Assembly: GCF_000162575.1 (NCBI RefSeq)
Contig: NZ_CM000776.2
Location: 1,559,846 to 1,623,845 of the forward strand
Source: Helicobacter canadensis MIT 98-5491
GTDB taxonomy: Bacteria > Campylobacterota > Campylobacteria > Campylobacterales > Helicobacteraceae
Direction: 5' to 3'
Length of the DNA stretch: 64,000 nucleotides
Position numbers and translations under genes: made by a program. Positions 40,289 to 49,863 of this stretch are shown here, piece after piece. The notes under the pieces were generated by a model that was not told the origin of the DNA, searched no databases, and worked only from the letters and a program-made list of their open reading frames with translations. Each line of letters begins with the position of its first letter. The stretch's first letter is position 1.

Positions 40289-40542
40289 AAAAATTTCCTC
40301 TCTTTTACCAGACAAACTTCTCTCAAATCCTCTCTTTTTTTATTTTTTAGCACTACGCATTTCTTGCCAATTTCACTCACAACAAAACTCTCAAATTCTT
40401 CCCCAAGCCTTAGCCATTTGCCATTTAAATTTACTTTATTGGGCATAACTCCTAAAAGTCTAAAATCCAATTCTTCATAAAAAAATGGATCATAACACCA
40501 AGCAAATACCCCCAAACAAAACACAACCAAAACTTGCTTCAT
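40285..40542 (-). CDS. Small periplasmic component of the competence system (CtsR/PilP-like)
   Basis: 85 residues: signal (VLVVFCLGVFAWC), then a short beta-rich domain with a PilP-like pattern (FRLLGVMPNKVNLNGKWLRLGEEF, and KKCVVLKNKKRE). It links inner-membrane alignment proteins to the secretin in type IV pilus-like systems. Overlaps both neighbours by 4 nt. The CtsR name is by position and size only. Confidence 0.7.
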   Translation of the reverse strand: MKQVLVVFCLGVFAWCYDPFFYEELDFRLLGVMPNKVNLNGKWLRLGEEFESFVVSEIGKKCVVLKNKKREDLREVCLVKERKFL

Positions 40543-41081
40543 CGCTTTTCATCTTGAAGGGTTTTTAATGTCATAAAAAAATCCAATCCCTGTTGATTGG
40601 GATAAACCAAAAAACTCTCTGTTAAAAAAGTCTGCAATGCTTCTATTTTTCTCAAAAATCCAAAAATACTCTCAAAATCTCCACTCCCACTAACTAAAAA
40701 CTTATCCGATTCTCTTGCAATAAAAAAAGATTCTAGCTTGCTTCCCAATTCTTTTAAAACAAAGAGGTTTTGAAATTTTCCTTGCAATCTTTCTTTTTTC
40801 TGATTCTGCTCTAAAATTAAAAATTCCAACTCTTTAATTTTTTTCTGTAATGCCTCATTATTCACAATAGGAATTGCCTGTTTTCCTTGCAATTTTTCTA
40901 ATTCTTTCTCCATTGCCAAAGTTTTAGCTTTTGCTTGATGAAATGATTCTTGAATCTTTGAAAAAGTCACTACAAACACAATCCAAAAACAACTCACAAA
41001 CAAAAAAATAGCAACCAAGATTCTCTCACGCAAAGTTCTTTTTAGCAAAAATTCTTCTATTTTTTGGAGTGTGATTCTCAC
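40539..41081 (-). CDS. PilO/GspM-like alignment protein
   Basis: 180 residues: a basic N-terminus, one membrane helix (ERILVAIFLFVSCFWIVFVVTF), a coiled coil (45-100) and a small ferredoxin-like C-terminal domain. This matches the PilO/GspM architecture of the inner-membrane alignment complex. Overlaps the next gene by 4 nt. Confidence 0.68.
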   Translation of the reverse strand: MRITLQKIEEFLLKRTLRERILVAIFLFVSCFWIVFVVTFSKIQESFHQAKAKTLAMEKELEKLQGKQAIPIVNNEALQKKIKELEFLILEQNQKKERLQGKFQNLFVLKELGSKLESFFIARESDKFLVSGSGDFESIFGFLRKIEALQTFLTESFLVYPNQQGLDFFMTLKTLQDEKR

Positions 41082-42142
41082 ACCTTAACCCTTACAAAGT
41101 AAAATCCTCCAATCTCCTCTAAACTCTCCAAAGACACAGAATGATTTTTCTCCAACTGCTCCAAAAACTCCATAACATTAGCACCCACAAATAAAATTTC
41201 AAAAACATCTTGCTTGGAATAAAAATAAGCGATTTTGATTCTTTGTAACTCTAAGAGTGGATTAATTTTGTCAAAAAATTGTGTGATTCTAGGATGAGTA
41301 TGTAAAAATTTTTGCAAAAATTGCTCATTATCTCTAAAAGATTGTTTTAAAATTTCATATTTTTCTTGCAAAGCCACACTCTCTTTTTGTAGCATTGTGT
41401 AATTTTGCATTTGGGCTTGTAGCGTTTTATTTTGATTTCCAATTTGCGCTTTTAAATTCTCGTGATTCTTGCTTTCAAAAAACACCAAAATGCTTAAAAA
41501 CAAAGGATACAAAAGCCCACAAATCACTCCAGCAACTCCACTAAGCAAAATTATTCCGATCTTTTGCTTCCAAAATGGAATGGGTTTTTCTAAGGGGTTA
41601 AAATTCCACGATTCTTCTAAAGTCAATTCTTCAAGTTTTGGACTTAAAATCTCCCATTTTATCAAAGCCCCCAAAGATTCTTCTTGAGTTTGCCCCTGCG
41701 TGTCCCAAAAATAAAAATTTGCACTTGGATAATTGTGAAAAATTTCTTGAGATTTTTCCAAAGAATCTTGCAAATCATTAAAACTTTGCAAAAAAGTAAT
41801 TTGCCCCCTAAAATATCCCACCAAAGTAATTTCTAATTTCTCACAAAAATGTAGCATTAAAATAAATTGTCGCTCTTGATTGACTAATCCATAAGCCAAA
41901 AAAGCGGGATGAGTTAAAAACTCTCTAGAATCCTTGATGTCTTGCAATAAAACTTCTTTGTTTATAAGCAAACAATAAAAACAATCTTTATCATAAAAAT
42001 AGCGCAAAAAGTATTCGCAATCTCTCCTTAAATTTAAGATCTTGCAAATCTTATCTTCCAAAAAGTCGTAAAGGTTTTCTTCATCATACTCCTTGATAAC
42101 AAGGGGATAAAAAACCATTGCCTTATTTGAAAAAAACTGCAT
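41078..42142 (-). CDS. PilM/PilN-like (GspL-like) inner-membrane protein
   Basis: 354 residues: a cytoplasmic domain (1-190), one membrane helix (IGIILLSGVAGVICGLLYPLFLSILVFF, about 195-222), then a coiled coil and a small C-terminal domain. This is the topology of GspL or a PilM-PilN fusion. It is the first gene of the minus-strand competence operon and diverges from the pseudopilin genes at 42239 (96-nt gap). CtsX-like function is possible. Confidence 0.65.
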   Translation of the reverse strand: MQFFSNKAMVFYPLVIKEYDEENLYDFLEDKICKILNLRRDCEYFLRYFYDKDCFYCLLINKEVLLQDIKDSREFLTHPAFLAYGLVNQERQFILMLHFCEKLEITLVGYFRGQITFLQSFNDLQDSLEKSQEIFHNYPSANFYFWDTQGQTQEESLGALIKWEILSPKLEELTLEESWNFNPLEKPIPFWKQKIGIILLSGVAGVICGLLYPLFLSILVFFESKNHENLKAQIGNQNKTLQAQMQNYTMLQKESVALQEKYEILKQSFRDNEQFLQKFLHTHPRITQFFDKINPLLELQRIKIAYFYSKQDVFEILFVGANVMEFLEQLEKNHSVSLESLEEIGGFYFVRVKV

Positions 42143-42238
42143 TACTTTTCGCTTTTTTATTGATTTTTTTATTTATTTTATCAATAATACTTAAAGATAT
42201 TTAAAAAATTTTTAACTTTTTTGTTTTTGGGGATCAAA

Positions 42239-42466
42239 ATGTCAAAAAGAGCCTTTAGTTTATTAGAGATTATTCTTTTTATTTCTGTTGTAAGCATTCT
42301 TATAATCGCCCTACTTCAAAGCACTTCATTAAAAAATATCCAAACCCAATCCCAAGCTTTAGAACTTCAAAAAGTAACTTTTTGTAACAATACTAACACC
42401 TTGTGCCTTTTCCAATCCAATATCCCCGAATCGCTTTATTTTTATGAAGTTAATGCCACAAAATGA
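42239..42466 (+). CDS. Type IV pilin-like (pseudopilin) protein, short
   Basis: 75 residues from ATG 42239 (GGGGATCAAA upstream). A prepilin-type N-terminus KRAFSLLEIILFISVVSILII, with Ala before the cleavage site where Gly is usual and Glu at +5. Short periplasmic part with two cysteines. Likely a minor pseudopilin of the DNA-uptake system. Overlaps the next gene by 4 nt. Confidence 0.78.
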   Translation: MSKRAFSLLEIILFISVVSILIIALLQSTSLKNIQTQSQALELQKVTFCNNTNTLCLFQSNIPESLYFYEVNATK

Positions 42467-43269
42467 AAAAAGCTTTTAGTTTAATTGAAATCACTATCGC
42501 CCTTGGAATCTTAGGAATCATTGTTGTGCTAAGCAGCTCTTCGCTACTAAAAACTTACGAACTTCACACCCTCTCTCAACAAAAATTAGAAACCAAACTC
42601 CAAAGCCTTAATGCTCTTTTGCAAATCAAAAAAATCCTACAAGATTCAATCCAACCAAGCCTCAAAATAATTCCAAATGAAAAAATAAGCCAAAACCCCA
42701 TTAATCTCAAAAATAAAAGCTTAATTTTCTATCCAAAAACACAAGAATTGCTTTTGATTGGGGATTATAGTTTGCCTTGTTTGCACGGAATCTTCAACCC
42801 CAAAACCCTACAAATCAATTCCACTTTAAATGTGGAATTCCTAGCTATCAAGACTGATTTTATTCATTTTTTAAATCAAAACTGCAAAGTTTATCACAAC
42901 AAACTATACGCCCTTTTTGTCACAGAAAATTTTGTTTTTCCAGAGGATTTTTATTCGCAAAAATATACCGCAGAAATCCTAAACCTCAACGCCAACGCAC
43001 TGCAAACCACTATCCCAAAATTCTTAGAATCTACCACACAAAATCTTACTTTATTGCCCAAAGTTTATTTTCTACAAACACCTTATATTTTAGACTTTAG
43101 GGATAAAATTTCTCTCCAAACCCAAGATAAAACTCACATTCTCTTTGAAAATCTTGATTCATTTTTCATCTCCACAAGTGATTTTGGAATCCTTTTAAAA
43201 CTCTGCACCAAAGATGCAAACAACCAAGAACTCTGCTTAGAAGATTTTATTACAAAAGAGACTTTATGA
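42463..43269 (+). CDS. Pseudopilin-like protein
   Basis: 268 residues. Prepilin N-terminus MKKAFSLIEITIALGILGII (Ala at -1, Phe +1, Glu +5), then a long periplasmic domain with several cysteines (LPCLHG, NCKVYH, LCTKDANNQELC). Large for a pseudopilin, like GspK/GspJ-type minor pilins. Its prepilin peptidase is not encoded in this window. Confidence 0.78.
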   Translation: MKKAFSLIEITIALGILGIIVVLSSSSLLKTYELHTLSQQKLETKLQSLNALLQIKKILQDSIQPSLKIIPNEKISQNPINLKNKSLIFYPKTQELLLIGDYSLPCLHGIFNPKTLQINSTLNVEFLAIKTDFIHFLNQNCKVYHNKLYALFVTENFVFPEDFYSQKYTAEILNLNANALQTTIPKFLESTTQNLTLLPKVYFLQTPYILDFRDKISLQTQDKTHILFENLDSFFISTSDFGILLKLCTKDANNQELCLEDFITKETL

Positions 43270-43646
43270 GAGCTTTTGTATTGCTTCCGCTTATTGTTTT
43301 TATTATTTTAGGGGCGATGATTCTATGGATTTCACTCAAACAAGAAAGTTTGCAAGAAGATCTGCAGACAAAACATACACAAACAAAATACCTAGCCTTG
43401 CATTTCATTTCTTTTAAAGAAATAATCAAAAGTAAGATTCAAGATAAAAGCCTTATAATTTCAAATTTTACAGAATTTTCAATGACGATTAATGAAAAAT
43501 TTCATTATCAAGCCATTATTAAAAAATTTGATTCTAATTTAGAAAAAAACTCTATTTATTTTGTAGATATTTTTGGTCAATGTCTCTTTTCTCTACAACC
43601 TTGCTCATTGCGGAGAGATTTTATTTTATATTTAGATACTTTTTAA
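43266..43646 (+). CDS. Membrane-anchored protein of the pseudopilus operon
   Basis: 126 residues: a short N-terminus with one membrane helix (LLPLIVFIILGAMILWI) and a periplasmic domain ending with two close cysteines (GQCLFSLQPC). It lacks the FSLxE pilin motif but occupies a PilX-like position. Overlaps the previous gene by 4 nt. Function inferred only from the operon. Confidence 0.65.
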   Translation: MRAFVLLPLIVFIILGAMILWISLKQESLQEDLQTKHTQTKYLALHFISFKEIIKSKIQDKSLIISNFTEFSMTINEKFHYQAIIKKFDSNLEKNSIYFVDIFGQCLFSLQPCSLRRDFILYLDTF

Positions 43647-43695
43647 TAAAGTTAGCTTGATTGAAAAATTAAATTAAAATTTTAAGGATTTTCTT

Positions 43696-44955
43696 ATGAA
43701 ATGGACACAATTTGATACAAGATGGATGCTTTCTCTTTTTGGGACAGCCGTTGGGGCAGGAATCTTATTTCTACCCATACGCGCAGGAACGGGAGGATTT
43801 TGGCCTGTTGTGGCAATGACTATTCTTATTTTTCCTATGGTATGGCTTTCACACCGTGCTTTAAGTCGCTTTGTCAATGAAACACAAAGTGTTGATCACG
43901 ATATTACTCACGCAGCTGAAGAATATTGGGGGAGAAATACAAGCTTTTTTATTACCATTTTGTATTTTTTTGCCATTTATCCTATTTGCCTTGCTTATGG
44001 AGTTGGAATTACCAACACCTTTGCTAGTTTCTTTGTTAATCAACTACAACTCACAAGCCTTTATGATCCTCAAACTATGCAACTTTATCCTGCTGTGAGA
44101 TTAGTTTTAACCATTGTTTTAGTTAGTGCTATGATGGCAATTATGCTACTTAAAGAAAAAACCATAACCAAGGCTTGTAACTTCTTAGTTTATCCACTTT
44201 GCCTCGTGCTTTTTGCTTTTTCTTTCTATCTTATTCCACATTGGAAATTAGAAATTATCCAAACTACTCCAAATCTAAAAGATTTTATTGAAGTGGTTTG
44301 GCTAACTCTCCCTGTGCTTGTTTTTTCTTTTAACCATTCCCCAGCTATCTCCACTTTTACCCTAAGTGTGCGTAGAGAATATGGAGAAAATTCCGAACGA
44401 AAAGCTAATCAAATTCTCTTTAGAACCTCTGCAATGCTCTTAATTTTTGTGATGTTTTTTGTTTTTTCTTGCATTCTATGTTTAGATGCTACAGATTTTC
44501 AAGCAGCAAGAGATGCCAATATTCCTATTCTATCTTATTTTGCCAACAAACTTAATGTGCCTTTTATCGCTTATGGTGCGCCAGTTGTAGCTTTTTTAGC
44601 CATTGTAACTTCATTTTTTGGACATTATTTTGGGGCATATGAAGGCTTAAATGGTATTTTACGCAAAGCCATTAAAATGTCTGGCAATGAGAATCCAAAC
44701 CTTAAAGCAATCAAAGTTTTTAGCACACTCTTTATGTATGTTACCATCATTGCTGTTGCCTATCTTAATCCTAGTATTCTAAACTTTATTGAAAGCCTAG
44801 GTGGTCCTATCATTGCGATGATTTTATTTATTATGCCAATGATTGCTATTTGGAGTGTAAGTAAGCTCAAAAAATACAAGAATCCTGCCTTAGATCTTTT
44901 TGTTACCATTACAGGTATTTTGACAATCTCTAGCGTTGTTTATACTCTTTTTTAG
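43696..44955 (+). CDS. sdaC: Serine/threonine transporter SdaC
   Basis: 419 residues, about 11 membrane segments of the HAAAP family; N-terminus LFGTAVGAGILFLPIRAG and FSFNHSPAISTF are typical of SdaC/DlsT. It imports L-serine with protons. It is followed after 7 nt by sdaA, which degrades the substrate, so uptake and catabolism are one operon. Serine is a main carbon source in campylobacters. Confidence 0.95.
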   Translation: MKWTQFDTRWMLSLFGTAVGAGILFLPIRAGTGGFWPVVAMTILIFPMVWLSHRALSRFVNETQSVDHDITHAAEEYWGRNTSFFITILYFFAIYPICLAYGVGITNTFASFFVNQLQLTSLYDPQTMQLYPAVRLVLTIVLVSAMMAIMLLKEKTITKACNFLVYPLCLVLFAFSFYLIPHWKLEIIQTTPNLKDFIEVVWLTLPVLVFSFNHSPAISTFTLSVRREYGENSERKANQILFRTSAMLLIFVMFFVFSCILCLDATDFQAARDANIPILSYFANKLNVPFIAYGAPVVAFLAIVTSFFGHYFGAYEGLNGILRKAIKMSGNENPNLKAIKVFSTLFMYVTIIAVAYLNPSILNFIESLGGPIIAMILFIMPMIAIWSVSKLKKYKNPALDLFVTITGILTISSVVYTLF

Positions 44956-44962
44956 GAATTAA

Positions 44963-46324
44963 ATGAGCAATTTAAATATTTTTAAAATTGGCGTAGGTCC
45001 TTCATCCTCACATACACTTGGACCTATTTTAGCTGCCAATGCTTTTTGTGAAACCCTAAAAGAAAAAACACTTCTCCAAAAGACTAATCAAGTCAATGCC
45101 ACACTTTTTGGTTCTTTAAGCTTAACAGGCAAAGGGCATTTAAGCGACAAAGCGTTAATTTGGGGATTAAGCGGAATTAATCCAAAAACCATAAGTCCTT
45201 CTTTGCAAGAAGAGATTCTTAAAGAAGTTATGGAAAATAAAACGCTCAAATTGGGCGGAGAAAGAAAAATTTCTTTTATCTATGAAAAAAATATTCACTT
45301 TTGCAATGAGTTTCTACCTTTACACGAAAATGCAATGGAATTTTCTGCCCTTGATGAAAAAGGAGAGATTCTCTTTAAAGAAAGATATTATTCCATAGGC
45401 GGAGGCTTCATCAAAACCCAAGAACAAATGCAAAATCGCAATACAACTAAAACAATACAACAAAAACTTGAAATCAATAACGCCAAAGAACTCATCCAAG
45501 AAGCCAATAAACGCCGAAAAAATCTTGCCGAAATTTCTATGCTTTATGAAAAACAATTCCACACTAAAGAGGAAATTAGAGAATACTGCATAGAAATATG
45601 GGAAGTAATGCAAGAATCATTTTATCAAGGTTGCCACCCAAAAAGTTTGATTTTACCTGGTCCTTTGCATTTACACAGACGCGCAAAAGGGCTTTATGAA
45701 AGAATTCATCCCACCACAGATCCCTTTGGAATTTTAGATTATATTAGCCTTTATGCAATCGCCATTGCTGAAGAAAATGCAGGGGGAGGCAGAGTAGTTA
45801 CCGCCCCTACCAATGGAGCTTGTGCGGTTATTCCTAGCGTGATGCTCTATCTTAAGAATCATAGTGTCGGTTTTAGCGATGCTTTGGCTGTAGATTTTTT
45901 ACTCTCTGCAATGATGATTGGTTCACTTTATAAGAAAAATGCAAGTATTAGTGGTGCTGAAGCAGGTTGTCAAGCAGAAATTGGTTCGGCTAGCTCTATG
46001 GCAGCTGCTGCAATGACTACGATTCTAGGCGGAAACATACAACAAGCTTGCAATGCTGCTGAAATTGCTATGGAACATCATTTAGGGCTAACTTGCGATC
46101 CTGCTTTTGGGCTTGTGCAAATTCCTTGCATTGAACGCAATGCCTTTGGCGCGATTAAAGCCATTAGTGCTGCACGAATGGCAATGACACGCAAAAGCCA
46201 TCCTGTAGTTAGCTTAGATAATGTGATTGCAACTATGTATCAAACTGGCAAAGATATGAATGCAAAATATCGCGAAACTGCTCTTGGCGGACTTGCCAAA
46301 ACGCTTAGCAAAAGTGTGTGCTAA
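44963..46324 (+). CDS. sdaA: L-serine ammonia-lyase SdaA
   Basis: 453 residues, single-chain iron-sulfur type. N-terminal SNLNIFKIGVGPSSSHT, and cluster-ligand cysteines in TNGACAVIPS, AGCQAEIGS, and LTCDPAFGLVQIPC. Converts L-serine to pyruvate and ammonia. Overlaps bioD by one base (TAATG). Confidence 0.96.
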   Translation: MSNLNIFKIGVGPSSSHTLGPILAANAFCETLKEKTLLQKTNQVNATLFGSLSLTGKGHLSDKALIWGLSGINPKTISPSLQEEILKEVMENKTLKLGGERKISFIYEKNIHFCNEFLPLHENAMEFSALDEKGEILFKERYYSIGGGFIKTQEQMQNRNTTKTIQQKLEINNAKELIQEANKRRKNLAEISMLYEKQFHTKEEIREYCIEIWEVMQESFYQGCHPKSLILPGPLHLHRRAKGLYERIHPTTDPFGILDYISLYAIAIAEENAGGGRVVTAPTNGACAVIPSVMLYLKNHSVGFSDALAVDFLLSAMMIGSLYKKNASISGAEAGCQAEIGSASSMAAAAMTTILGGNIQQACNAAEIAMEHHLGLTCDPAFGLVQIPCIERNAFGAIKAISAARMAMTRKSHPVVSLDNVIATMYQTGKDMNAKYRETALGGLAKTLSKSVC

Positions 46325-46932
46325 TGCAACTTTTTATTTGTGGCAGTCATACTGATGTAGGAAAAACTTCTGTAAGTGCTGCATTGTGTTATGCTTTTGG
46401 GTTTGAATATTTTAAATTAGTCCAAGCTGGAATCCCAACAGATAGCCAAAAGATTCAAACTCTAAGCCCTCAAACCAAAATCCACCCACAAGGCATTCTT
46501 CTTCAAACTCCTGCAAGCCCACATATTGCAATGCAAAAAGAAAATATACAATACAATGGGCTAGAAATCCCCTTACCTCCCTCCAATCATCTCTTAATTG
46601 AAAGTGCTGGTGGGCTTTTTACGCCTTTAGATTCTTGCGTGTGTATGATTGATTATCTCCAAAAATATCATTTTCCAACACTTTTAGTGGGAAGCTATTA
46701 TCTAGGCGGAATCAATCATATCTTACTAAGCATTGAAGCACTCAAACAAAGGAATATTGAGCTTCTAGGACTTATCATCTCTGGGGAACAAAATCCCCAA
46801 ATGGATTGGTTTATTCAAAATTATAGCTCTATTAAAATTGCCCATTTCCCCACCTACACTAACGACTTCCAAACCAAAGCCCAAAACCTTAAAAATTCGC
46901 TCAAAAAAAATGGAATCTTAAACTCAAAGTGA
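46324..46932 (+). CDS. bioD: Dethiobiotin synthetase BioD
   Basis: 202 residues from ATG 46324. P-loop GSHTDVGKTS near residue 7-16, with LLIESAGGLFTPL as switch. It closes the ureido ring in biotin synthesis. It is coupled to sdaA, apart from bioF-bioG-bioC 1.8 kb downstream; bioA and bioB are not in the window. Confidence 0.93.
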   Translation: MQLFICGSHTDVGKTSVSAALCYAFGFEYFKLVQAGIPTDSQKIQTLSPQTKIHPQGILLQTPASPHIAMQKENIQYNGLEIPLPPSNHLLIESAGGLFTPLDSCVCMIDYLQKYHFPTLLVGSYYLGGINHILLSIEALKQRNIELLGLIISGEQNPQMDWFIQNYSSIKIAHFPTYTNDFQTKAQNLKNSLKKNGILNSK

Positions 46933-46950
46933 TATTTTAAGAGAGAAAAC

Positions 46951-46958
46951 GCTAAAAT
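46951..46958 (+). promoter_or_regulatory. Promoter (-10) before the DUF507 gene
   Basis: GCTAAAAT preceded by an A-rich stretch, 28 nt before the ATG at 46986, with AAGG as ribosome binding site. Confidence 0.5.
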
Positions 46959-46985
46959 TACAGAAAAATTATTTAAGGTTACACA

Positions 46986-47537
46986 ATGAAGCTTAGACTC
47001 CCACACGCACCTTATATTGGAAACAAAATAGCACTCGATTTATCAAACTGCGGATTTGTTAGTCTTTTACACGGAATAGAAGGCATTAGCAAAGTGGCAC
47101 AAAACTTTATTGAAGAAGATATCAAAGAAGAAATGAAAATCGAAGAAAAAGCAAGAGAAATTTTAGAAGAAAATCTTGATGAAATTGAATTTATGCGAGC
47201 TGATGAACACCAGCTCTTTTGGAAAATCAAACATAAGCTTGCCGAAAATGAAGGTTTTATTTTAAATTGGGAAGATCGCTACAATCACCTTGCACACAAA
47301 ATACTTGATGAACTTTATGAAGAAGATTTAATTGAATATTCTACCTCTGAAACACGCGTAAAAAATGTTATTTTTAAAGCCATTGATGGCTATATCAAAA
47401 TCTACAATGAAATAGAAGATGTTGTTAATGAAAAAATTAGCAATTATAAACGCAAAATTGTTTTTGGCTCTGAAGAATATGATTTAATCTTTGACAGACT
47501 TTATCAAGAGGAACTCAAAAAGAAAGGATTCCTATAA
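46986..47537 (+). CDS. DUF507 family protein
   Basis: 183 residues, highly charged and helical, starting MKLRLPHAPYIGNKIALDLSN, which is the recognisable DUF507 N-terminus. No signal or membrane part. It overlaps carA by one base, an arrangement I recall from other Campylobacterota. Function unknown. Confidence 0.88.
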   Translation: MKLRLPHAPYIGNKIALDLSNCGFVSLLHGIEGISKVAQNFIEEDIKEEMKIEEKAREILEENLDEIEFMRADEHQLFWKIKHKLAENEGFILNWEDRYNHLAHKILDELYEEDLIEYSTSETRVKNVIFKAIDGYIKIYNEIEDVVNEKISNYKRKIVFGSEEYDLIFDRLYQEELKKKGFL

Positions 47538-48679
47538 TGCAAACCTTAAAAAACGCTTGGATTTATTTAGAAAATGGAATGTTTTTTGAAGCAAAAAGCT
47601 TTGGTGCAAACAAGACAGCAACAGGCGAACTCGTCTTTAATACCTCAATGACTGGCTACCAAGAGATCACCACTGATCCAAGCTATGCTGGGCAGTTTAT
47701 TTGCTTTACAATGCCAGAAATTGGAATTGTTGGTGCAAATCCAAAAGACACAGAAAGCCATAGTATCTTTGCTAAAGGCATTTTGTGCCATAATTATAAT
47801 ACTTTTTATTCTAATTTTCGTGCAACAGAAAGCTTAGGGCAATTTTTACAACAATATGATTGTATGGGAATTTGCGGATTAGATACAAGAATGCTAACGC
47901 AAACCATAAGAAAACAGGGAGCAATGATGATGATAGCTTCCACAGAAATTTCAGATAAAAATGAACTCAAAAAAATCCTTGAATCTTCCCCAAGAATCGA
48001 AGCTATTAACTATATCAAAGAAGTAAGCACCAAAGAAAACTATACACATAATGAAGGGCGGTTTGACTTTAATCTTATGAATTTTTCAAAACCAATAACC
48101 ACCAAAAAGATTCTCGCCATTGACTTTGGAATTAAAAAAAGCATTCTAAGGGAGCTTGTGAATGCAGGATTTAGCGTAGAGGTGATTCCACATTGCTTTG
48201 ATGCAGAATCGCTTATCAAACGCTATAGCAATAAAGAATTTGATGGGATATTTTTATCTAATGGACCAGGAGATCCACAAGTTTTAGATCAAGAAGTCGC
48301 TCAAATCAAAAAACTCATTGAAGCAAAAATTCCAATTTTTGCCATTTGTCTAGGACACCAACTGCTCTCTTTAGCACAAGGCTATCCTACACACAAGCTA
48401 AAGTTTGGACATCACGGAGGTAATCACCCTGTCAAAAATCTGCTCACCAATCAAGTAGAAATTACAGCCCAAAATCACAATTATTCCGTGCCAGAATCTA
48501 TTCAAGAAATCGCAGAAGTTACTCATCGCAATCTCTTTGATGGAACAATTGAAGGTTTAAGATACAAAAATGCTCTTATTTGTTCGCTTCAGCACCACCC
48601 AGAAGCAGGACCTGGACCTTCTGAATCTACAGCGCTTTTTAGTGAGTTTGCAAAATTAATAGAAGAATCTAAAGCCTAA
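47537..48679 (+). CDS. carA: Carbamoyl-phosphate synthase small subunit
   Basis: 380 residues. N-terminal CarA domain (GELVFNTSMTGYQEITTDPSY) and C-terminal class I glutaminase with Cys in AICLGHQLL and the His/Glu pair in LQHHPEAGPGP. It supplies ammonia to CarB for arginine and pyrimidines. carB is not in the window; argG is at 57706. Confidence 0.97.
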   Translation: MQTLKNAWIYLENGMFFEAKSFGANKTATGELVFNTSMTGYQEITTDPSYAGQFICFTMPEIGIVGANPKDTESHSIFAKGILCHNYNTFYSNFRATESLGQFLQQYDCMGICGLDTRMLTQTIRKQGAMMMIASTEISDKNELKKILESSPRIEAINYIKEVSTKENYTHNEGRFDFNLMNFSKPITTKKILAIDFGIKKSILRELVNAGFSVEVIPHCFDAESLIKRYSNKEFDGIFLSNGPGDPQVLDQEVAQIKKLIEAKIPIFAICLGHQLLSLAQGYPTHKLKFGHHGGNHPVKNLLTNQVEITAQNHNYSVPESIQEIAEVTHRNLFDGTIEGLRYKNALICSLQHHPEAGPGPSESTALFSEFAKLIEESKA

Positions 48680-48690
48680 AAGGCTTTAAA

Positions 48691-49863
48691 TTGAATGCTA
48701 TTCAAACCATTCTCAATCAACTAGAACAATCTTCAAATCTCCGCATTCTTTTCCCGCAAAAACACAAAGATTTAGAAATCCAAAAAAATGGCAAATGGCT
48801 TTTAAATCTTGCAAGTAACGACTATCTAAACCTTGCAAGTAATCAAAATTTCATTGCAGAATTTTTGGATTCTGATCTTTTTAGAGACAATTGTTTTTTT
48901 AGTGCTTCTTCTTCGCGTAGTTTAAGTGGAAACTTTGAAATTTATGAAGCTTTTGAATCTTATTTAGAATCGCTTTTTAATAAAAAAGCTCTACTTTTTA
49001 ATAGTGGTTATCACGCAAATGTAGGTGCCCTTAGTGCACTTGGAAAGCTTAAAAATGTCCTTTTTTTAGCCGATAGAAGCATTCACGCAAGCCATATTGA
49101 TGGATTAAAGTCTTTTGGTAAAATTGCTTTTAAACGCTTTTTGCATAATGATATGCAAGATTTAAGAAAACTGCTAGAACATAATGCCAAAAATTTTGAA
49201 GCTATTTTTATTTTAAGCGAAGGGCTTTTTAGTATGGAGGGCGATTTTGCAAAAATACAATCCCTTATCGCACTAAAAAAACAATTTAAAAATGTTTATT
49301 TATATATTGATGAAGCCCATAGCATAGGGAGTTTTGGGCAAAATGGCTTAGGGCTTTGTTATCCCATTTTAAAAGAAATTGATTTTCTTATTTTGACTTT
49401 TGGTAAAGCAATAGCTTCTATGGGTGCGTGTGTGCTATGCCAAAGTGATTTCAGAAATTATTTTATCAACTTCTCAAGAAGCCTAATTTACTCAACAGCA
49501 TTACCACCTGTTAATATTGCAATGAGTTATTTTTCCTTTTTGCATTTGCCCAATTTACAAAAACAAAGAGAAAGGCTCTCTAACATTAGTCAAGATTTTA
49601 AAATACTTTTGCAAAACAATCTTCAATATGAGATTTTAGGGGAATACAATATTTTAAGCCTTGTTTTAAAAGATAATCACAAGGCTATATTTTTTCAAAA
49701 AGAACTAGAAAAAAGAGGCTTCTTTGCTCCCGCCATTAGACCCCCAACCATTCCACAAAATCAAGCTTGTTTGCGTTTTTCTCTAACCCAAAAGATTCCA
49801 TTTAATCAACTTGAATCCTTATGTGATTCCCTAAAAGAAATTGATTATGAATATTTATCATAA
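48691..49863 (+). CDS. bioF: 8-amino-7-oxononanoate synthase BioF
   Basis: 390 residues from TTG 48691 (AGGC upstream); SNDYLNLAS and the PLP lysine in LTFGKAIASMGAC are clear. It condenses pimeloyl-ACP with alanine. It overlaps bioG by 17 nt, and bioG overlaps bioC by one base, so pimeloyl-ACP production and use are coupled. Confidence 0.93.
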   Translation: MNAIQTILNQLEQSSNLRILFPQKHKDLEIQKNGKWLLNLASNDYLNLASNQNFIAEFLDSDLFRDNCFFSASSSRSLSGNFEIYEAFESYLESLFNKKALLFNSGYHANVGALSALGKLKNVLFLADRSIHASHIDGLKSFGKIAFKRFLHNDMQDLRKLLEHNAKNFEAIFILSEGLFSMEGDFAKIQSLIALKKQFKNVYLYIDEAHSIGSFGQNGLGLCYPILKEIDFLILTFGKAIASMGACVLCQSDFRNYFINFSRSLIYSTALPPVNIAMSYFSFLHLPNLQKQRERLSNISQDFKILLQNNLQYEILGEYNILSLVLKDNHKAIFFQKELEKRGFFAPAIRPPTIPQNQACLRFSLTQKIPFNQLESLCDSLKEIDYEYLS

